Below are positions 11,631 through 23,995 of a stretch of DNA of 64,000 bases, in pieces. The stretch is from Macrophomina tecta (taxonomy: Eukaryota; Ascomycota; Dothideomycetes; Botryosphaeriales; Botryosphaeriaceae), in contig JAKSGN010000043.1 in NCBI GenBank assembly GCA_024180945.1, positions 1,798,001 through 1,862,000 on the forward strand. The letters are read 5' to 3'. Made by a program: the position numbers and the translations under genes. Below the pieces are notes generated by a model. It saw only the letters and a list, made by a program, of their open reading frames with translations, had not been told where the DNA came from and made no database searches. Every line of letters begins with the position of its first letter. Positions within the stretch are counted from its first letter, which is position 1.

Positions 11631-13503
11631 ATGAGCCTCCGCAAGCGTTTTGAGCTGTACTCCGAGAACCCCGAACTGCGCGCGGGGGGTGATGGCCCGG
11701 TGTCCAACAAGGACCTTGATTCCGTTCCACTGGGGTCGCCGCAGCGAACATGGACTTGGCCAAGTCTGCTTGGATTCTGGGTCGCTGAAGCGTTCTCGAT
11801 ATCCATGTACCAAGGTTAGTGCAAATGACGCGCCACACGCGGGGTTGAGGCAATCAACTGAACGTCGTGTGCTCCCCTTGGATGGATGCTTCACTTGTGA
11901 GCCATCTTACCACACCATTCCCTGACGATAGATCACATGGGGCTAAACCTGTGCGGAATGAACAGTCTCCTCGACAGCTGTATCCAAAGGCCTGAATCCT
12001 GGCCTGGCAATCCTTGCAGTCTTCATCGGCCACGTCTTGGTGTGCATCCCCGCCATGCTGAACGGTTACGTTGGCAGTATTTTCGGCAAACTTTCCGGTC
12101 TTCACACGTGCCAGCTGGGGTATGCGAGGGTCGTACTTCGCCGTCTTCGTACGTGGAGTTGTGGCCTGTATCTGGTTTGGCACGCAGTCCTTCCAGGGCG
12201 GACAGTGTCTCCAGATCATGATCTCTGCCATCTGGCCCAGCTTCAACAACTTCCCCAATCACCTGCCCGCGGGCGCTCACGTTACAAGCGCCGAGTTGCT
12301 GTGCTTCTTTCTGTTCATCGTAATTCAGCTGCCTCTGTTATGGATACATGCATCGAACCTACGATATTTATTCTTCGCCAAAACATTACTCATGCCGATA
12401 TTTGGATTAACGCTTTTTATCTGGGCGTTGGTGGCCGGTAAGTCTGCTCCCGTCCATGTTCGACATTGCTAGTATGTTTCTGAACGCGCTTCATTTGATC
12501 TAGCTCATGGTTTCGGCCCAACATTTTCCAAGCCGACCCATATTAAGGACGGCACTCCCGTTGCTATTGTTTTTTTCCAATGCGTCACGACTGCAATAGG
12601 TCCCAAGGCCACGTTGGCTCTCAACATGAGCGATTTCACGCGCTATGCAAAATATCCTCGCCAAGTGTTTTGGACACAGCCTGTCGGCTTGATCATTCTC
12701 GTCACAATGTGCGGGGTGCTCGGTGCGACCGTATCGTCCGCGGCAGAAGTAATTTATGGCGAGGTGACGTGGAATCCCTTGGAGGTGGCGGTGCTGTGGA
12801 ACAACCGCGCCGCCCAGTTCTTCGCCGGATTGTGTTGGGCCTTTGCAGTAATCGGAACCAACATTTCAGCAAATAGCGTCAGCTTCTCGAATGATCTGGC
12901 CCTGTGGTTCCCTAGATACATCAACAACCGCCGCGGAGCATACATATGCGCTATTCTGGGGATTTGCGCTGTACCGTGGAACATCCAATATAAGTGCGTT
13001 GCCGAACCCGTCCGAATATCTGTTGAGATAGCTGTGGCTAACAGCAAACCAGCGCTAAATCATTCTCCTCATTTCTTGGGGGCTACTCGCTCTTCCTTGG
13101 AAGTATAGCTGGAATAATTGGGGTCGATTTTTGGATATGCCGTTCGCGTCGCCTTTCAGTGTCATCTCTATACAGCGCGCGGGGGGTCCATCGGTACACC
13201 GGTGGCGTGAACTTCCGTGCTGTACTTGCATTTGTGTGTGGCATTGCGCCCAATATGCCTGGCCTAGCGGCTGCGTGCGGTCAAAGCGGAATCCCCACCG
13301 GGGCCATATACCTCTACAGTTTGAGTTGGTTGGTAAGCACGCTGGTGGCGGGTTCTGTGTACTGGGCGACGTGGAAGGTCGTGCCTTTCCCAGTAGATGA
13401 GAAGCAGAAACTTTACATTGAAGGTAGCGAGGCGGAGACCAGCTCCCACAATGCAACGCAGTATGAAACTGGGAAGGGAGAGGATGCGAAAATTTTGGCA
13501 TAA
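11631..13503 (+). CDS. NCS1-family nucleobase/hydantoin-type permease with one frameshift
   Basis: NCS1 transporters are 12-TM proton or sodium symporters for uracil, allantoin, purines, thiamine or hydantoins. Exons are 11631-11814, 11966-12437, 12504-12993 and 13053-13503 (introns 151, 66 and 59 nt). The splice joins are clean, for example MYQ/VSSTAVSKGLNPG. Family motifs include VACIWFGTQSFQGGQCLQ, LWFPRYINNRRGAY and NFRAVLAFVCGIAPNMPG. Exon 2 changes frame between about 12079 and 12088: upstream reads NGYVGSIF, downstream ANFPVFTRASWG. The exons sum to 1597 nt, one more than a multiple of three, so one extra or two missing bases are needed. No intron can explain it without deleting conserved residues. 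No other stop interrupts the gene. It may be a young pseudogene or a sequence error. Confidence 0.85.
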
Positions 13504-14214
13504 ACTGGAGTCGAGAAGTCCTTGCGCGGCCATGAGTAATGTAATGATATGCCAATAGACCTGATGATTTGCTACACCGAACCAAGTGGGCATGAGACCA
13601 GTCAGTAGGAACGTAGAATGTGGGAGTTGAAACGGTCGTCTGGATGTAGATATTTAGGAAACGGCGAGATGTTGAGCCTGGATTACTGCTTAGAGCGCAC
13701 CACCCGAACGAGCCTGACCTGGTGCGTGCAAGCCAGTGGGTGGACGACATGTACTTCAATACCAAAGCCGGGCGGGTCGTGCGCTACGGACATAAGAATT
13801 TGGCGGTCATGGCGGAGTTTAATCCGCCGACAGAACTTGAGAACAAAGTCCGATTTGCGGAAGAGATCCGAGTAAGATGTGGGCGCGCACGACCAGTGGG
13901 GTGGGGAATGCGAATCAAGGGTGACGAAGAAAGCCCGTAAGGCCACCCAAAGGGGTTTGGATTCTCCATCCGCATGAAACACTGTGCGGTCCCGGCAGGA
14001 CGTGGGAGAAGCGTCGTCAGGGGATGAGCAGAACACCATCGATTAAGAGAAGAGATGAAGAATAACAAGGCTGTATGCTGATGGGGTGCGGACCTCAAGC
14101 CGAGATCACCAGCTGCTGCGCAACCGTCGGTCGACGGGGGCACTGCCCACTGCAGAAGAATGCGACGAGGGTGTCCCGGCAACAATAAGTGATCATCCTC
14201 ACCATACGGCGGTG
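13504..14214. other. Convergent intergenic region
   Basis: These 711 bp lie between the 3' ends of the permease and the Zn2Cys6 gene. Short open frames occur on both strands, but none has domain features or a matching partner. No gene is called. Confidence 0.6.
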
Positions 14215-16207
14215 TCACTGGGCTCTGAAAGCGGATGCTGCCTCTGGGGACAATTCCATCAGTTCATCCAGTCCGGCAACATACATGGCGTCAAGCCGCA
14301 GAACACTGAGATTGAGCAAATCGCAGCTCCTCGACTTGATTTTAAGGAGACCCCGCCAATTGTTTAGAAGCGCGAGTGACTCTTGAGCGTCTGCCTCTGT
14401 CGGCGACGAGGCGAAGAGAAGCACCATGAAATTGCTTGCAATAGCAAAATTGACACGTGAATAAGAGTGCCAAAATGATTCAAGGTGGCGCGTCTCCAGC
14501 CCTGAAAGGAAGTCGTACATTTCCCGAGCAACGCCAATAGCGCCTGTTCTGAGCGCAGATCTGGCCTCCGGAGAGGCCTCCGATATTTGAGGCCTCAGAA
14601 GAGCACGGAAGATGCATATTTTGGCCGTAATGTACGCAAGGCGCAGACTGCCACTAGCATCAAGGTCCTGTGATACGATACTGTAGCCAGGCTGCGCAGT
14701 CACCGTTGGGCGTGCTTGAAGCCACTCTGCGAGGGCGATTCGCAGTGGTTTTGCGGCATCGAATGTCGCTTCAAGTGATTTCGAAAGGGTCCGAGTTGCT
14801 TTCAAGGAACTAACGGAAAATCAGCGGTCCGCTTGATGCTATCAAGTGGGGCAGGCCTACAATAGATGGGACTGTATCTGGGCGACGATCTGCGTTAGCG
14901 ATACCAGATGCAGAAAGTGTTCACACAGCGTGGATTCTGTCGGAGCGAAGTCCTGTTGCCCATTCAGGGGCTCAACGTCCCAATCCTCGAGCTGAATGTG
15001 TGAGCTGCGTCCGAAGTTCAGGCTGAGCCACTTGTCCTGCACAAAGACGGCCCAGGCAAGTCTTCGCCTCAGTCTTTTTTCCCATTGCGGGATAGGCCAG
15101 CTGGAAGGCTCAACATTAAGGCCCAACGCCTGAGTAAGGGCGTAGATCTCAGCCATCATGGTCCACTTGAAGGGTGTGTCGGCCACGTGTCGATTCGTCG
15201 GTCGCCTCTGGACCAGGAGCAGTAGTGCCTGGACGGTGGACAGGGAGGGTGTGTGATAGTCAGGGAGAGTAGATTGCCAAGCGAGTTTGAAAAGATCGTC
15301 TGCTGATGGAAGTGTAGGCACATTTACGCATAGCTTCTCATCAAAGGTGCAAAAGGGCAAGGAATGGCCATATATCGCTGCTAATAGACTCGTCTTGATG
15401 GAGCTAGGCTCGCAGTCCAAGTCCCGCATGATGCGCTCTCGCGATAGCACCGGGAAGTAAGGGTAGACATAGCGAAAGAACCTGTACAATGAGCGATAGT
15501 ATCCCAGGCTAGTCCGACACGCACGATGGTCATGTTTTGGAAGGCGAAGGAAAATCGGTCGGATCTACTCACAGTCTGATGAGCCTCTTTCCAACTTCGT
15601 TCTCTACCATGGCGGTTATCTCGTCCCGAATGGCGGTCACGGTCTTGCCAACGCCACGGGGCTGGGCTTTGGCAGCCAGAGAGTTGTCCTGCACCATGAA
15701 CTGGACTGGGATGCCATCAGCCATGCCCATGTCCCTAATGCGCAGCTGTGGAAACGAGCATTGACCGTCGCTGCCGAAGCGGTAGCGGCGGAGCAGATAA
15801 GGGTCCGCTTCGCCGCTCAGTCCGACAATCTGGGCATTGTGGCCCGGCTCGGCATCCAGAGACAGGTGATGATGTGCAGCAGGTGGTAGGAGGTCAGGAG
15901 CAGCTGGGGCGGCAGGGCTTGCTTGAGTACTGTGGGGAGCAGACAGGGCAAGCTCAACGGAAGCGGGCGAAGTGGCTGGCGAGAGGCTCAGGGGCGCAGA
16001 AGGATCAGGATCCTGGTCGGGGATGGTCCTCCTCCTTTTGGCGGGGTTCTCGATGAAGGTGCAGGGTTTGCCATGGCGGGCACACAATTCGCAGGGCGGA
16101 GCAGCGGCCAGCAGACAGGCAGCGCGCTTGTAGCGGCAGAAATCACAGGGGCGCTTACTCCGGCTCTTGTAGGGCCGAGCGCGATGGTCGGGCAGCTGAT
16201 CGGCCAT
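14215..16207 (-). CDS. Zn2Cys6 transcription factor, probably Dal81/TamA-like
   Basis: Exons are 16207-15573, 15481-14861 and 14809-14215 (introns 91 and 51 nt), giving 616 aa from ATG 16207. The N-terminus carries a canonical binuclear zinc cluster with spacing C-x2-C-x6-C-x7-C-x2-C-x6-C, starting CDFCRYKRAAC near residue 21, followed by basic residues. A Pro/Ala/Ser-rich linker leads to the segment VGLSGEADPYLLRRYRF and then the fungal-specific regulatory domain (FFRYVYPYFPVLSRERI, LLAAIYGHSLPF, WEKRLRRRLAWAVFVQDKW). I associate this middle segment with the Dal81/UGA35/TamA group, co-activators for GABA, urea, allantoin and other secondary nitrogen sources; that subgroup call is from memory and moderate. 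The gene is convergent with the permease and divergent from the histidine kinase. Confidence 0.85.
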
Positions 16208-17129
16208 AGAGGGCGAGCATGGTGCGAGGCGCGCAGACGGAGGACGGGTGGTTGGTGATTGTGGTGTCGCTGCGAAGCTGGGTGAGAGAGAAAGAGAGAT
16301 AGACGGCAGCACGGACTGCCGGGCGCCGTGACTCGTACGCACGCGCGCCTGCAGCACCCGCCTAGCGGCCAGCGAACCGAGCAGCGCCAACCCGGACGCG
16401 GGGCAGCAGCCGAGCTGCCGCTCAGGCACAAACAGTCTGTGTTTTCTCCATGCATGCACGCACCCACGCGCCCGGCCTGCCTGCCGGCACTCGGCTCAGC
16501 GCACAACCGTGCGAGTCCTGAATCGCGCACTGGCGCAGTCGGCCCGCCCAGCGTCGCCGCGCCCCGAATTGCCAGCGCGCCCCATGCGGCCTGCACCTGC
16601 AATCGCTGCAGAAGCGAAGGCCGCAGCTGGCAGCGTGGCGAGGCGTGGGGTGGCGTGGGCATGCAAAACCCAGTAGGCGCGCGGGCGCGGGCCTGGGTCT
16701 CGATTCTCGCGCTGCGCTGGAGTCGGAGGCTCTGAGGCGTTGGCCTACCGCAACGCTAGCAGCGGTGGCAGGCCGGACGCGGCCCGTGGCGCGCCCTTCG
16801 AAGCCCAGGTGACGTGTGTCCGCGAGGCCGTCGGCAAATGAGAGCGCGCGCTGCGCCGGCCTGCCGATGCGAGAAATCTTTGGGGTTGATGCTTGATCGG
16901 GAGGCCGTACTGTGCTGCCTCTGGTCGTCGCGTGCCGGGGTGCCACGGCCCACACTGCGCGGGCGAGGGCGTGTGTCTCTGTCTACGGCCTCCCTCTGAA
17001 GAAGCCTACCCTGCGCCCTCCGATTTTGCTCCAGCCTCTGCGTTGCTCCGTCCTGCTCTGCTCGCCCACCCCCCTCCCCAGGCACGCCGACTGCCGCAAT
17101 TCCTTCATGCGCCTGCCCCCGCGAGCGCC
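16208..17129. promoter_or_regulatory. Divergent promoter of the Zn2Cys6 factor and the histidine kinase
   Basis: This 922 bp GC-rich region separates two divergent start codons and must contain both promoters and leaders. Long open frames on both strands reflect base composition only. I found no clear HGATAR cluster here, unlike in the permease and hydantoinase promoters. Confidence 0.45.
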
Positions 17130-20100
17130 ATGTCTGCCGTGTATCCGGAGGCGGCCAGAGAACGGGACCTGCACAGGTAAGTGACGTCTTGATCAACGGT
17201 CGGGGTCGAGCCGATCACAGCGATTAACCATACCGCCGCCACAGGTACTACCAGCCCTGGCTGGACGCGCAGAGTCTTGTCAATGTCAACAACCAGGGCG
17301 CCCACCTAGCCCTCACCTACAAGGGCTTCCGCGCCCAGCCCTCGCGCGACAAGGCCCTCACGGCCTTCGCCCAGCTGGCCACCCTCCGCCTGGGCGTGCG
17401 CCGTGCCATGGTGTCGCTTGTCGACGCCCACCAGCAGTACATCCTCGCCGAAGCTACCAAGACCCTTTCATTGATAGACGACCTGCGCCACGGTCCCGGC
17501 GATGGCATATGGCTCGGCCAGACCGTCATTACCCGCCGTGACGGCGTCGAGGAGAACGTCTTTGGCAACAGGTACACCGCCACCGACCCTGCCAACAGCG
17601 GCAACACCTATACTTGCGAGGCTCTGGTTATTCCCGACATGCGTGAAGACGACCGCTTCAAGTACCGCGACTACGTCCAGTCAGACCCGGCCGTCCGCTT
17701 CTATGCTGGTGTCCCCATCCGCACGAAGGCCGGCCACCGCATTGGTGCTTATTCCGTCTCGGACGAAAACCCACGCCATGGTCTGACTATTGACGAGTTG
17801 AAGTTCATGCAGGACGTTGCGGCCACCGTCATGGAGCATCTCGAAATGGCCAAAGACAGAGACGATAGGAATAAAGGAGAAAGGATGGTACGTGGTCTGG
17901 CTGACTTCATTGAAGGCGTGACCGTAGAGCCCGACAGACCAGCTCAGCTCAGCCCAGCTATTGTCGCCGCTTCGTCCGACGATGCCTTTGGCGAAAGCTT
18001 CCTCATCCGCAGTCCTTCCTTTCGCAGCCACTCTGCTACACTGAAAAAGCAGACCGAAAACTCTCGCATCGAAGACCGAGAGTCTCCCAGGCCTGTCCGA
18101 GGCTCTTCTTTCTCCTCCTCCACGCTACCACCTTCGACTCTACCAGTGAGCATCGCCAAGCCCGAGAGGACCGATCACGAAGACGATGTGGGCCAAGTCT
18201 TCCACCGTGCAGCAAACATAATCCGGGCATCAACAGGCGCTGATGGTGTTGTCTTCTTTGGGACTGTTTCAAGCGACATCAAAGGCTCGCCCAATGATTC
18301 TCCCCCGGGCCCTGCAGACCCAAGTGACGATTCTCAAACCTCCGATAGTGGACCGCCTTCAAGTTCGGGTGATCAACGGATCCCGCGCAGGTCCAGAAGA
18401 TCCCCAGGATCTGTCTCTAGCATTTCGAAAGAAACCGCCGCTGCCTTGGAAGGCGAGCAAAATGCTCGCCTGGACAAAATTTGCGAGGTGGTCGGATTGT
18501 CCACTGACCCGAACACCATGAGAGAGGAGCCGTTAACCGAAAGGAGCTTTAGCTTCACGGAGCGCAGTATGGAGAGGTATATCAGGAGGTTTCCGTACGG
18601 TAAATTCTTCAGCTTCACCGATCAGGGCGCGGGCATCTCATCGGACGAAAAGTCGGACCCCGAGCATCTGCAAGCTATCAGGGGCGGGACTGGTTCAACT
18701 CCCGACTATCCCAAAAAGACTAAGAAGAAGGAGAAGCTCATCCCCACTGAACTTCTGAAAGTTTTACCAGGAATCAGGAGCTTGATATTCTTGCCAATGT
18801 GGGATCCAACAGTGGAAAGGTGGGTTGCTGGTGCCTTCATCTGGACTTCGACCGCCGGCCGTTTGATGAGTCCGGACAACGAACTGCCATATCTAAAGGC
18901 ATTCGGAAACAGTATCATGAGTGAGGTGGCCAGAGTCAACGCACAAAAGGCAGACAGGGCAAAGACAACTTTCATCGCTTCTATCAGCCATGAGCTACGC
19001 TCTCCACTTCATGGAATTCTGGGCAGCGTTGAGTTCTTGCACGAAACAGCAAGCACTACCTATCAGGCGTCGCTCTTCACATCCATCGAAATATGTGGCA
19101 AGACCTTGCTTGACACGATTGATCACGTTCTGGATTACGCCAAAATAAACAAACTTGGGAAGAGCCACAAAAGGAAAAAGCACGATTCACGCCACAAGCC
19201 CATTGCCAACGGCACTGACAATTCAGTCATGGGCGTAACCACAGAGTTTGATCTCAGCGCTCTCGTTGAAGAAGTGGTGGAAGCCGTTTGCGCCGGTGAT
19301 GCATTCAAAAAAGCTCATGCCGGAGCCTTCCATGATGCCGGCCCTACCATCAAAGCCTTGCGTTCTACATCTGATGCTTTTGTCAAGGACTCTGTTGATG
19401 TAACGCCAAGTGACGACGGGCGCGTCACTATTCTTCTCAACGTCTATCCTACTAGTGGCTGGAATGTCAAAACCCAACCTGGCGCTTTGCGGCGAATTGT
19501 CATGAACTTGCTAGGTAATGCCCTCAAATATACCACATCCGGCCACGTTACCGTCAATCTACAAGCAACCAAGAGCAGCGATCCTTACAAACTTGATGCA
19601 CATCTTCGAATCGTGGACACCGGCATTGGGATGTCTGTCGAATATCAAAGAACTCGACTCTTTTCACCATTTTCCCAGGAAGATCCCTTCGCAGTTGGAA
19701 CTGGATTGGGACTCAGCATCGTTCGACAGATCATAGATTCCTTGGGTGGAACAATTGATGTGAGAAGCGCCAAGAATGTGGGCACAGAGGTAGACGTGTT
19801 TCTCAGCCTACCTTTGTCTGCGCAACAAGCAACGGACCCGGAAAGCACCATCATGCCGTCTATGATTTCAACCAGGGGCATGAGGACCTGCTTACTTGTA
19901 CCTTATCACTCGCGCCATGGAGATCCCAATGCCGAGGATAACCGTCTTATTGCATCTTTTAGGGAGACATGCAACAATTGGTTCGACATGGAGGTAATTG
20001 AGTCTACTACCTTTCAGGGAGTGGATGCAGATATCTTCTTCGTTACAGAGCCATCGCTGGTCGATAAATTGTTCGAGTTCCACGCCAGCAAGAGTGGCAC

Positions 20101-21037
20101 TGCACCCCTCGTTATTGTGTGCCGCAATCCGACTGAGGAGATCGCACTAAAGGCAAGGGAAGAGCACCGGCTTCAGGCTCTTGGACGACCCGTTACCGTT
20201 GTCTCACAACCGTAAGTTGGTTTTCCCCAGTCCTGTCTGGGCATGGACTAATTGCGTAGATGCGGTCCGCGCAAGCTGGCGAGAATAGTTTCCAACTGTC
20301 TACGGCACCTTGAAGAATCGAGCGGTAAACCTCCAGTAGGCCGCGCGGTTTCCGCGCCAGCCGTTCTCCACGAGCAGGAAGTTGACCACAAGTTTGAGGA
20401 AGCGCCCCCATTGCCACATCGAGCCATGCCTGTCCGCAGTATGAGCAATAGCGAAGAGAACTCTGGCTTGGAGATCCCAGAAAGATCACTTTTGCGTGAT
20501 GCTTTGAAAGCTTCTGCCTCAAACACCGCTACTGCGATCACTCCCAGCCCGTCTGAGAATGCTCTTAACCATAGTCCCAGTTCTTTCGATAATCCGCGGT
20601 TGAGGATCCTCGTTGTTGACGACAATCCCATCAACCTCCAGCTTTTGGTCATGTTCATGAAGAAGCACAAGTTTGCCTATACCGAAGCCACCAACGGTCT
20701 CGAGGCCTTCGAGCGCTACAAGGAAGCCACGACCACGCTGCGTTCCAATTTACAGCACAATTCGAGCAGCCGCAAAAGTTTCGACTTTGTCCTGATGGAC
20801 ATTTCAATGCCCGTCATGGATGGACTCGCGAGTACTCGAGAAATTCGGAGATTTGAACGAGAAAAGGGCGTCATGCCGGCCAAGATCGTAGCTTTGACTG
20901 GGCTAGCATCTGCACAAGCCCAGGAGGAGGCCATGGGTAGTGGAATTGACAACTACTTGCCCAAGCCGGTCAAGTTCGCTGAGCTTAAGAGGCTGGTTGA
21001 GAAGAGAAGAGAGAAAATTAGGAACGGTGAAAGGTGA
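17130..21037 (+). CDS. Hybrid histidine kinase with GAF domain (GAF-HisKA-HATPase-REC)
   Basis: Hybrid kinases autophosphorylate on His and pass the phosphate to an Asp in their own receiver, then through a phosphotransfer protein to a response regulator. Exons are 17130-17176, 17245-20211 and 20260-21037 (introns 68 and 48 nt), giving 1263 aa. A GAF-like domain spans about 60-230 (YTCEALVIPDMREDDRF, VRFYAGVPIRTKAGHRIGAY). The H-box SISHELRSPLHGILG is near residue 598. The N-box RRIVMNLLGNALKYT is near 764, then VDTGIGMS and GTGLGLSI. The receiver begins with RILVVDDNPIN near 1119; the phospho-acceptor Asp lies in LMDISMPVMDG near 1184, with the conserved Lys in YLPKPVK. No transmembrane segment is evident, so it is probably cytosolic. 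The signal is unknown. Its place between the regulator and hydantoinase genes may be coincidence. Confidence 0.93.
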
Positions 21038-22322
21038 CAGGTAAAAAGGAAAAACGAAGAGTCGGCTGATGGTAAATTGAAGGTATAGGTTCGGCGTTAT
21101 GGTTACCGGGACCTGGTTTGGAAATCATCGTGTTTGGAAGCGCGATCGGAGCTCACATATACACAAGGGTCAGGCTTTTTTGTTCTCATTGTCGTCGTTG
21201 TCGTTGTCGAAGAAGCCGGACTGTTATCCGGCCTCAGACAAGGTATTCACGTCACATTTGTCTTCTTGGACGGGATGCACAAAGCTCTTTTTGTTTTTAC
21301 TTTTTATCATCTCGCGACCCGGAGGGTTTAAAGGAACTCTGGCCTGTTCAGATTGGCCCTGCCGGCTTTTTGAGCGATTGACACTCTTCTCCTATTCCTG
21401 GTCCACATTGGAGCATTCGCACACACTGGCGCATCTTTACGGTTGGAAGTTGTTCCCGATTGCAGCATCACCGTTCGGCACATACATATATTGGAGTCCG
21501 CGCTGAATCCTCTCTGAGAAGCGTCCTGTTCGTTCCGCGCAGTTTGGTCGTTCATGTGACTTGTGGTTCCAGTCAACCCAGTCGAGGTTGTATCAAGTCT
21601 CTTCATTTACCTGCCCGTAGTTTCTTGGCCTTCTCTATGTATCTGGCTCGGCTATCTCTGTTTAGAGCCTGCGACTACGTTTCCATTGCTTTCTACGTCG
21701 TTTAATCTGTCACGAGTGGTATTTCGGCTGTCGGTATATTCTTGGCTAGTGTCCGGACGACGCAGCATTCTCATTCAACGATATTCACGACTATGACGCT
21801 GGGAAAGATGCATGGTTGGCCTAGACAAAATCGTAGTGGAGAGCTAGAATTTGTTGAATCAGACAATTAATTACCTTGGGGGGTCATTATGACCACACAT
21901 CACGATACGGGCCGAAGATGATTGGGCGTGGAGGATTCAAATCAGAGAAGCCGCAGATATGGTCGCTTGAGCAACGGCATATCTGGCAGTGAAGATGGGC
22001 GCCGGGTACGCACACATCCCAAGACAATCTCGCCTTTTGGACCAAAAGATACAGTGTGTATAAACTTGTGGGGTTCCAAGCTACTTGTGACAAATACGTC
22101 CGCACGGCTGCTTCACCTCCAAACACATATTCAGTGATAGCTGTCGCGCGCCTTGGTCTGAATCGTATGGGCACAGGCTCTTGCAGACCTCTCCATTGTG
22201 GCGACAGGTCTATCGCAAAGTTGACAGTATTTGAGGTCTTATGAAGAAAGAAAGAAAAAAAAAAGAAGGAGAGAACCCCGGGGGGGGGGGGGAATATCCG
22301 CGCCAGCCTGAAATAATACGTT
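21038..22322. other. Convergent intergenic region with a purine/G tract
   Basis: These 1.3 kb separate the histidine kinase and hydantoinase 3' ends. Several small frames exist but none has a recognisable feature. The only structure is the purine-rich run and G tract at 22243-22292, listed separately. Confidence 0.55.
22243..22292. repeat. Polypurine run followed by C4 and a 13-base G tract
   Basis: About 33 consecutive purines (GAA/AAAG-rich with a poly-A core) are followed by CCCC and 13 consecutive G at 22280-22292. The tract starts 31 bp beyond the hydantoinase stop codon, so in that transcript it would be a long pyrimidine tract in the 3' UTR. The length of the homopolymer is the sort of feature sequencing often miscounts. 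Confidence 0.8.
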
Positions 22323-23995
22323 CTAATCCAATGCCGGCACCGTCCGTCCACCTTCCATAACGGCCCTCGCCTTTCCACCGGGCCTGAATTCGTTGACCCA
22401 CTTGTTCCGCGGCTTGCTCAGCGTGCTCTTGCCGCGTTTGAGAAAGCGTCCGTAGCCCATCTCGCCGACCACGCCGCCATTGTCGCGGTCCCATACCAGC
22501 TTCCCGCGTAGGATGGTGTAGCGCGGCCAGTTGTTGAAGCGCATACCCTCAAAGGGTGTGTAGTCGATGTCGTGGTGCAGCATGTCGTTCGTCAGGGTGA
22601 ACGGCTCCATGGGTGCGGTGGCGGTGGCAGTGGCGTTGACGGCTCCCGCCCCGCCCATGGCCGAGCCGGCCGGAACCTGGGTTGGGGTCGGGTACCAGAT
22701 GACCAGGTCGGCGTCGTAGCCGGGGGCGATGGTGCCTTTGGTGTCTGCCATGCCGTACAGCTTGGCCGGGTTGGAGGCTGTCAGCTCGACAAACTTTTGC
22801 GGGGTGATACGGCCTGTTAGGACACCGCCTTCGAAGAGAGTCGGCATGCGCGTTTCGAGGCCAGGGAGGCCGTTCGGAACTTTGTCGTAGTGCATTGATC
22901 CGTCTTCAGAGAGGCCAAGCTTCTTCCCGCACGGATGGTCGTATTTGGAAGGTGCGTGATCAGAAGAGAAAGTGGTGAAGGTGCCGTTGACGAGGCCCGC
23001 CCACATTGCGTCTAAGTCCATACGGTCTGCCCGGAGAGGGGGGCTACATATGTGTCGCGCGCCAGAGAAAGGGTCCTCGTCGTGAGATTTCAGAGCATCC
23101 GAAGTAAGGAACAGGTAGTGTGGACACGTCTCGCCCATGATTGGCAGCAATCTGGACTGCGCTGCTCGGACGTGGGATGCAGCTGTACGACTAGACATGT
23201 GAACAATCAGAATAGGAATGTCTATCAGCTCTGAGAGGGCGATGACACGATATGTAGCCTCGTCTTCAGCAATAGAGGGACGGCTGATGGCGTGATAGTA
23301 GGGCTCAGTGAGCTTCTGTTCCGCCAATTTTTCGGCCAGGAAGGATATAATCGAGCTGTTTTCTGCATGTACCATGGTAGTAATGCCAAGTGCTCTTGTG
23401 CTCATCATGATATTCAAGATTTCCAAATCGCCGAGTTTCAGGGGCTCGTAGGTCATGTAGATTTTGACGGAGGTGATGCCGTTGTCGACCATGACCGGGA
23501 GTTCTTCATCAACAATCTTCTTGGTAGGATTGGTAAGTATGATGTGGAAGCCGTAATCACAGTATGACTGGCCACGAGACCTATTGTGGTACTCGTCGAC
23601 GACGGGGAAGAGAGATTCATCTTGTCGGGTTTGGGAAGCAAAGACCAAGATGGTAGTGGTGCCGCCGGCTATTGCTGAACGCGTTCCAGTCTCAAAATTG
23701 TCGCCTGTAGGCGAGTTGTCCTGGTGGAGGTGAACATGGGAATCTACGCCTCCGGGAGTGACGAAAGCGCCCTGTGCGTCAATGACTTGGGCTGCGGAGA
23801 GCAAGGAAGTCAGATTCTGGCCGAGGAGCAGAATTTTCGAATCCCGAATGGCGATATCCTGATTGGGAAGGACATCTGAAGCAGTCACCTTGCAGCCGAG
23901 TCAGTTCTCGGTTGCGGCCTGCACCTGGAGAACCAGGCCTCACTCACCACGGTGGCATTTTGGACGATGAGGTCGACATCAACTTTGGCAATCAT
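22323..23995 (-). CDS. Dihydropyrimidinase/D-hydantoinase (cyclic amidohydrolase)
   Basis: The enzyme hydrolyses the cyclic amide of dihydropyrimidines or 5-substituted hydantoins to N-carbamoyl amino acids, using two metal ions. Exons are 23995-23948 and 23888-22323 (59 nt intron), giving 537 aa; ATG 23995 is the first in frame. Metal ligands are visible: HVHLHQD (His67, His69), the Lys that is carboxylated in the family in SVKIYMTYEP (Lys158), HAEN (His190), VHMSSR (His246) and the catalytic Asp in SSDHAPSKYDHP (Asp326). The substrate-loop motifs ETCPHYL and SPPLR are present. Length fits the family. It is divergent from the carbamoylase-racemase gene over a shared 634 bp promoter, which argues for hydantoin rather than only pyrimidine breakdown. 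Sequence alone cannot separate the two substrates. Confidence 0.93.

Noticed and set aside
12037..12100. A short intron explaining the permease frame change
   Set aside because: The only GT-AG pair (about 38 nt) would remove residues conserved in the family and is below the usual intron size.
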